The position numbers and the translations under genes are program-made. This document shows positions 7,065-10,203 of a stretch of 10,203 bases of DNA, piece by piece (position 1 is the stretch's first letter; each line of letters begins with the position of its first letter). Source of the DNA: Burkholderiales bacterium (lineage in GTDB: Bacteria > Pseudomonadota > Gammaproteobacteria > Burkholderiales > CAIKXV01); contig JACMMK010000030.1 of NCBI GenBank assembly GCA_014379045.1, positions 1 through 10,203 on the forward strand. The letters are read 5' to 3'. The notes under the pieces were generated by a model. It was not told the origin of the DNA and ran no database searches. It was given only the letters and a program-made list of their open reading frames with translations.

Positions 7065-7460
7065 ATGGCTGAACGCCCAGAAGACAGAATGGCCGACCCG
7101 GTGATGGACGCCAGCGCGCTGTGTCGCGAAGAAATCTATACCGACGGCAAGGTCGGCACGCTGCGCTGCATGGTACCGGTGAACATCGACGGCACGCACG
7201 ATGACTCGCGTTCGATGCGCTTCGTCGGCGAAGCGCAGATTCTTACCCCCGCGGGCGCCCTGCCCCTGTCGTTCGAAGTCGACGGCGACACCCTGGCCGA
7301 AGCGGTCGAGAACTACGCCGCCGCCGCGAAAGAAGGCATCGAGCGCGCGGTGCGCGAGATCCAGGAAATGCGGCGCCAGCAGTCGTCGGGATTGGTGATC
7401 CCGAAAGGCCCGATCGGGCCGGGCGGACTCCCCGGCGGCGGCAAGATCCAGATGCCCTGA
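7065..7460 (+). CDS. Small cytoplasmic protein of unknown function
   Basis: This 131-residue acidic protein has no signal peptide or membrane segment, and I cannot assign a family. Residues about 20-75 read as beta strands (EEIYTDGKVGTLRCMVPVNI, then MRFVGEAQILTPAGALPLSF). A helical stretch (about 77-107, AEAVENYAAAAKEGIERAVREIQEMRRQ) follows, then a Gly/Pro-rich tail ending KIQMP. The start is well supported: GAGGA at 7056-7060, 4 nt before ATG 7065. In-frame ATGs at residues 9 and 14 are less likely. The gene lies 58 bp after the duplicated exported protein on the same strand, with no terminator between, so co-transcription is possible. Codon use and GC content resemble the neighbours, which supports a real gene. 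Confidence 0.8.
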   Translation: MAERPEDRMADPVMDASALCREEIYTDGKVGTLRCMVPVNIDGTHDDSRSMRFVGEAQILTPAGALPLSFEVDGDTLAEAVENYAAAAKEGIERAVREIQEMRRQQSSGLVIPKGPIGPGGLPGGGKIQMP

Positions 7461-7488
7461 TCGCCGCGTCGACAACCGGACGGCAACA

Positions 7489-7500
7489 GCGGTCGACCGC
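7489..7500. repeat. 12-bp perfect palindrome in the convergent spacer
   Basis: GCGGTCGACCGC (7489-7500) equals its own reverse complement. It overlaps the left arm of the 9-bp stem at 7498-7525. In GC-rich DNA a palindrome this long is uncommon but can arise by chance; it may simply extend the terminator region. Confidence 0.4.
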
Positions 7501-7525
7501 GCCCGGCGCGCAACACCCGGGCGCG
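7498..7525. terminator. GC stem-loop between convergent genes, probable bidirectional terminator
   Basis: Perfect 9-bp stem CGCGCCCGG (7498-7506) / CCGGGCGCG (7517-7525) with a 10-nt loop. It lies between the stop of the 131-residue protein (7460) and the stop of the hydrolase (7530), where transcription from both sides must end. Neither side has a T-run, so termination may depend on Rho or on the stem alone. Confidence 0.5.
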
Positions 7526-7529
7526 AGCA

Positions 7530-8426
7530 TCAAGCGAAGAACGCGTCGAGTTCCTGCGCACACACGTCGGGCAGTTCCTCGGCAATGTAGTGCCCGCACG
7601 GCAATGCACGACCGCGCACGTCGAGCGCGTAGTCGCGCCAGTCGGCGAGCGGGTCGAAGCAGCGCGCAATGACTCCCTGCGCGCCCCACAGCACGAGCAG
7701 GGGACACCCGATCATGCGTTGCCCGTAGTCGGCACGGTCGTGCTCGAGGTCGATCGACGCGGCGGCGCGATAGTCTTCGCAGGTCGCATGGATCGTCCCC
7801 TCTGCGCTGAAACAGCGAACGTATTCATCGAACGCATCGGGGAGGAACGGCGCGAGGCCCGCGGGCCGGCTCGGTCTGCCCTCGCCGAAGTTGTACCGCA
7901 GATAGGCGGCCGGATCGGCGCCGATCATCCGCTCTGGAAACGGTGCGGGCTGGATCAGGAAGAACCAGTGGTAGTACGCGGTCGCGAACGCCTGCGTCGG
8001 GTTCTCGTACATCCGCAAGGTGGGCGCGATGTCGAGTACGGCCGCACGCTCGATCGCCTGTGGATGATCGAGCGCCATTCGATGCGTGACGCGCGCACCG
8101 CGATCGTGGCCCGCAACCCGGAACCGCTCGTAACCGAGCGCGCGCATCAGTTCGACCTGATCGCGTGCCATCTCGCGTTTCGAGTACGGCGCGTGATCGG
8201 GCGCGCTGGCCGGTTTGCCGCTGTCGCCGTAGCCGCGCAGGTCGGCGGCGACGACGGTGAAACGCTGCGCAAGTCTGGGTGCGACATGCCGCCACATAAA
8301 ATGGGTCTGCGGATATCCATGCAGCAACAGCACGGGCGGGCCTTCGCCCCCGATCGCGAAATGGATCTCGGTGCCGTTGACGGCATGCCGATCGGTCCGG
8401 AAGCCGGAAAACCAGGGCAGGTTCAC
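7530..8426 (-). CDS. Alpha/beta hydrolase, fluoroacetate/haloacetate dehalogenase-like
   Basis: This 298-residue alpha/beta hydrolase carries the full residue set I know for fluoroacetate dehalogenases (Rhodopseudomonas palustris RPA1163 numbering in brackets): nucleophile D108 [D110] in GHDRG, carboxylate-binding R109 and R112 [R111, R114], acid D132 [D134], base H279 [H280], and the halide pocket H153, W154 and Y219 [H155, W156, Y219]. Other family stretches are HGYPQTHFMWRHVAP (36-50) and DLRGYGDSGKP (62-72). It has no signal peptide, so it acts in the cytoplasm. It probably releases halide from short 2-haloacids; whether it takes fluoroacetate is not decided by sequence. The frame is open upstream to 8642, but GTG 8426 overlaps the panC stop as GTGA and gives the normal family length, so that start is chosen. 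It is the last gene of a panB-panC-hydrolase unit. Confidence 0.88.
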   Translation of the reverse strand: MNLPWFSGFRTDRHAVNGTEIHFAIGGEGPPVLLLHGYPQTHFMWRHVAPRLAQRFTVVAADLRGYGDSGKPASAPDHAPYSKREMARDQVELMRALGYERFRVAGHDRGARVTHRMALDHPQAIERAAVLDIAPTLRMYENPTQAFATAYYHWFFLIQPAPFPERMIGADPAAYLRYNFGEGRPSRPAGLAPFLPDAFDEYVRCFSAEGTIHATCEDYRAAASIDLEHDRADYGQRMIGCPLLVLWGAQGVIARCFDPLADWRDYALDVRGRALPCGHYIAEELPDVCAQELDAFFA

Positions 8427-9256
8427 CGTTCGAGTTCGAGCTCGATGTTGTCGATCAGCCGCGTGCGCCCAAGCCTTGCCGCGGCGAGCACGACCAGGCG
8501 GCGATCGTCGCCAGTCGGTGCCTGCAGGTCGTGCTGGCGCCGCACGGCGACGTAATCGGGCTGCCACCCCCGGCCCGCAAGCGCCTGCATCGCGTCGCGC
8601 TCGGCCTTGCCGTGCAATGCGCCCGAGCGCACGGCTGCGCAAACGCGCTGCAGCGCGACGAACAGTTGCGGCGCCTCGTTGCGCTCGGTCGCACTCAGAT
8701 AGCTGTTACGCGACGACAGCGCGAGGCCGTCGGCCGCACGCACCGTGTCGGCCGGAATGATCTCGATCGGCATTGCCAACTGGCGCACCATGTCGCGCAA
8801 CACCAGGTATTGCTGATAGTCCTTCTTGCCGAACAGCGCCGCGTGCGGACGCACCATGTTGAAGAGCTTCAGTACCACGGTGGCGACGCCACGAAAGTGG
8901 CCGGGACGCAATGCGCCGTCGAGCACATGCTGCAGTTCCGAGGGTTCGACCACGAAGGTCTGCGGCTCCGGATAGATCTCGCGCTCGTCGGGAGCGAACA
9001 CGACGTTGGCGCCGGCCTCGCGGCACTTGTTGCAGTCGGATTCGAGGGTGCGCGGATAGCGGTCGAAATCTTCGCGCGGGCCGAACTGCAGACGGTTGAC
9101 GAAGATGCTCACCACCGTGCACGCCGCGCGCGGTTTGGCGAGACGAACCAGCTGGATATGGCCGTCGTGCAGGTTGCCCATCGTCGGCACGAACACGTTG
9201 TTGGGTTCGCGCTGCAACCGCTCGCGCAGCGCCCCCACCGAATGAATCACGTCCAT
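8423..9256 (-). CDS. panC: Pantothenate synthetase (pantoate-beta-alanine ligase)
   Basis: This 277-residue cytoplasmic enzyme joins pantoate and beta-alanine with ATP to give pantothenate, the last step of vitamin B5 synthesis. Motifs: PTMGNLHDGH (24-33) with the HxGH nucleotide-binding pair H30/H33, IFVNRLQFGP (51-60), RPGHFRGVATVV (117-128), FGKKDYQQ (142-149) and GLALSSRN (177-184), the KMSKS-equivalent. FVNRLQF replaces the commoner FVNPTQF, a variant I associate with beta- and some gammaproteobacteria. The ATG is 22 nt after panB, with only a weak GGGA upstream. Its TGA overlaps the GTG of the hydrolase by two bases. Length is standard and nothing essential is missing. Confidence 0.96.
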   Translation of the reverse strand: MDVIHSVGALRERLQREPNNVFVPTMGNLHDGHIQLVRLAKPRAACTVVSIFVNRLQFGPREDFDRYPRTLESDCNKCREAGANVVFAPDEREIYPEPQTFVVEPSELQHVLDGALRPGHFRGVATVVLKLFNMVRPHAALFGKKDYQQYLVLRDMVRQLAMPIEIIPADTVRAADGLALSSRNSYLSATERNEAPQLFVALQRVCAAVRSGALHGKAERDAMQALAGRGWQPDYVAVRRQHDLQAPTGDDRRLVVLAAARLGRTRLIDNIELELER

Positions 9257-9278
9257 CGCGAGTGTGCGTCCCGGTGGT

Positions 9279-10106
9279 CTAGAAGGAATGCTCCGTGCCG
9301 GGGAACGTTCCGGCCTTCACTTCGCGGACATACGCCGCCACCGCCGCTTCGATGCCCGCATTGCCCTCCATGAAGTTCTTGACGAAACGCGCCTTGCGCC
9401 CGGGGAACACATCGAGCATATCGTGCAGCACCAGCACCTGCCCGGAGCAGTGCGGGCCCGCACCGATGCCGATCGTCGGCACCGACGCCGCCGTGGTGAG
9501 CGCGCCGGCGAGTGCCGCCGGTATCGCCTCGAACAGGAGGATGCCGGCGCCCGCGTCTTCGAGTCGCTGCGCGTCGAGCTTCAGGCGTGCGGCGGCATCG
9601 TCGGTGCGACCCTGCACCCGATAACCGCCGAGCTGATGCACCGACTGCGGCGTGAGTCCGATATGCGCGCACACCGGCACACCGCGTTCGACCAGGAAGC
9701 GTACGGTATCGACCATCGCCACCCCGCCCTCGATTTTGACCATCTGCGCCCCCGCAGCCATCAACTGCGCCGCGTTCTCGAACGCCTGTTGCGGGCTTAT
9801 CTGGAAGCTGCCGAACGACATGTCGGCGATCAGGAATGCCCGCTGCGACCCGCGCGCGACACACTCGGTGTGATAGATCATGTCGCGCAGCGAGACCGCG
9901 AGGGTCGAGTCGCGCCCTTGTATCACCATGCCGAGCGAATCGCCGATCAGCAGGGTTTCGACACCGGCGCGCTCCAGCAACGCGGTGAAGCTCGCGTCAT
10001 AGCTGGTCAGCATCGTGATTCGATCGCCCGCCTGCGCCATCTTCTGCAGGGTGTGCAGCGTGATGCGGGCGAGGCGGGGCGTGTCGGCAGCGTTGCCGTA
10101 GGTCAT
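9279..10106 (-). CDS. panB: 3-methyl-2-oxobutanoate hydroxymethyltransferase (ketopantoate hydroxymethyltransferase)
   Basis: A 275-residue (beta-alpha)8-barrel enzyme that moves a hydroxymethyl group from 5,10-methylene-tetrahydrofolate to alpha-ketoisovalerate, the first committed step to pantothenate. Key positions are metal ligands D56 (IGDSLGM) and D95 (IADMSF), K124/E126 (MVKIEGG), the stretch HIGLTPQSVHQLGGYRVQGR (148-167), catalytic E193 (LLFEAIP) and IGIGAG (212-217). The N-terminus is about 11 residues longer than the E. coli enzyme. The ATG at 10106 lacks a clear ribosome-binding site, so a slightly later start cannot be excluded. panC follows 22 nt downstream; panD and panE are not in the window. 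Confidence 0.97.
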   Translation of the reverse strand: MTYGNAADTPRLARITLHTLQKMAQAGDRITMLTSYDASFTALLERAGVETLLIGDSLGMVIQGRDSTLAVSLRDMIYHTECVARGSQRAFLIADMSFGSFQISPQQAFENAAQLMAAGAQMVKIEGGVAMVDTVRFLVERGVPVCAHIGLTPQSVHQLGGYRVQGRTDDAAARLKLDAQRLEDAGAGILLFEAIPAALAGALTTAASVPTIGIGAGPHCSGQVLVLHDMLDVFPGRKARFVKNFMEGNAGIEAAVAAYVREVKAGTFPGTEHSF

Positions 10107-10151
10107 CGCGCGGGCGCACAGCGAGTGCGCGGGAGGGACAGGGGGGTCGGC

Positions 10152-10181
10152 AGTATCGTCCGGGTGGCGCGTCTATGCAAA
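10152..10181 (-). promoter_or_regulatory. Weak candidate promoter for panB-panC-hydrolase
   Basis: On the minus strand TTTGCA (10176-10181) and GATACT (10152-10157) are 18 bp apart, each matching 4 of 6 consensus bases. The position, about 46 bp before the panB ATG, is sensible. The match is weak and unproven. Confidence 0.3.
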
Positions 10182-10203
10182 CGCCTTACTTCACACCCGC
10201 CCG

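Noticed and set aside
7590..8555. 321-codon plus-strand frame opposite the hydrolase
   Set aside because: Antisense to an enzyme with its full catalytic set; product has no recognisable domain.
8427..8642. Upstream extension of the hydrolase to 8642
   Set aside because: It would add 72 Arg/Ala-rich residues translated inside panC. The GTG at 8426 gives the normal family length and a GTGA overlap.
8531..9373. 280-codon plus-strand frame opposite panC
   Set aside because: Antisense shadow of an intact panC.
1..10203. CRISPR arrays, IS elements, phage genes, tRNA or rRNA
   Set aside because: Looked for spaced direct repeats, transposase or integrase motifs and structured RNA genes; none seen.

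Overview
The window is a dense, high-GC chromosomal segment of ordinary bacterial housekeeping genes. Gene content and sequence style fit a proteobacterium on the beta/gamma side. Orn occurs mainly in beta/gammaproteobacteria and actinobacteria. The Orn / M48 peptidase / pterin dehydratase / RsgA clustering and the PanC FVNRLQFGP variant point the same way, by memory of the families and not by a search. There is no phage, IS element, CRISPR array, tRNA or rRNA, and no sign of recent transfer.

Layout. On the minus strand, 57-2621 encodes an alpha-glucan phosphorylase, with a strong hairpin just after its stop (26-53). Upstream of it on the same strand, 2736-3281 encodes oligoribonuclease. A 227-bp divergent spacer (3282-3508) separates orn from a plus-strand run: M48/Ste24-type membrane metallopeptidase (3509-4753), pterin-4a-carbinolamine dehydratase (4758-5117) and GTPase RsgA (5110-6078). 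The first two are 4 nt apart and the last two overlap by 8 nt, so they read as one transcription unit. Two further plus-strand genes follow: an unrecognised exported protein made of two copies of one Cys-pair domain (about 6257-7006), and a small conserved-looking cytoplasmic protein of unknown role (7065-7460). A convergent junction with a 9-bp GC stem (7498-7525) ends this half.

The right end is a minus-strand operon panB (9279-10106) - panC (8423-9256) - alpha/beta hydrolase (7530-8426). PanB and PanC are two of the dedicated steps to pantothenate, and so to coenzyme A. The hydrolase starts with a GTG that overlaps the panC stop (GTGA). It carries every catalytic and halide-pocket residue I know for fluoroacetate/haloacetate dehalogenases.

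The items most worth a second look are: the dehalogenase-like enzyme translationally coupled to panC; the internally duplicated exported protein; and the compact block of nested repeats and hairpins that abuts the orn ribosome-binding site. I did not find a convincing new multi-gene system.
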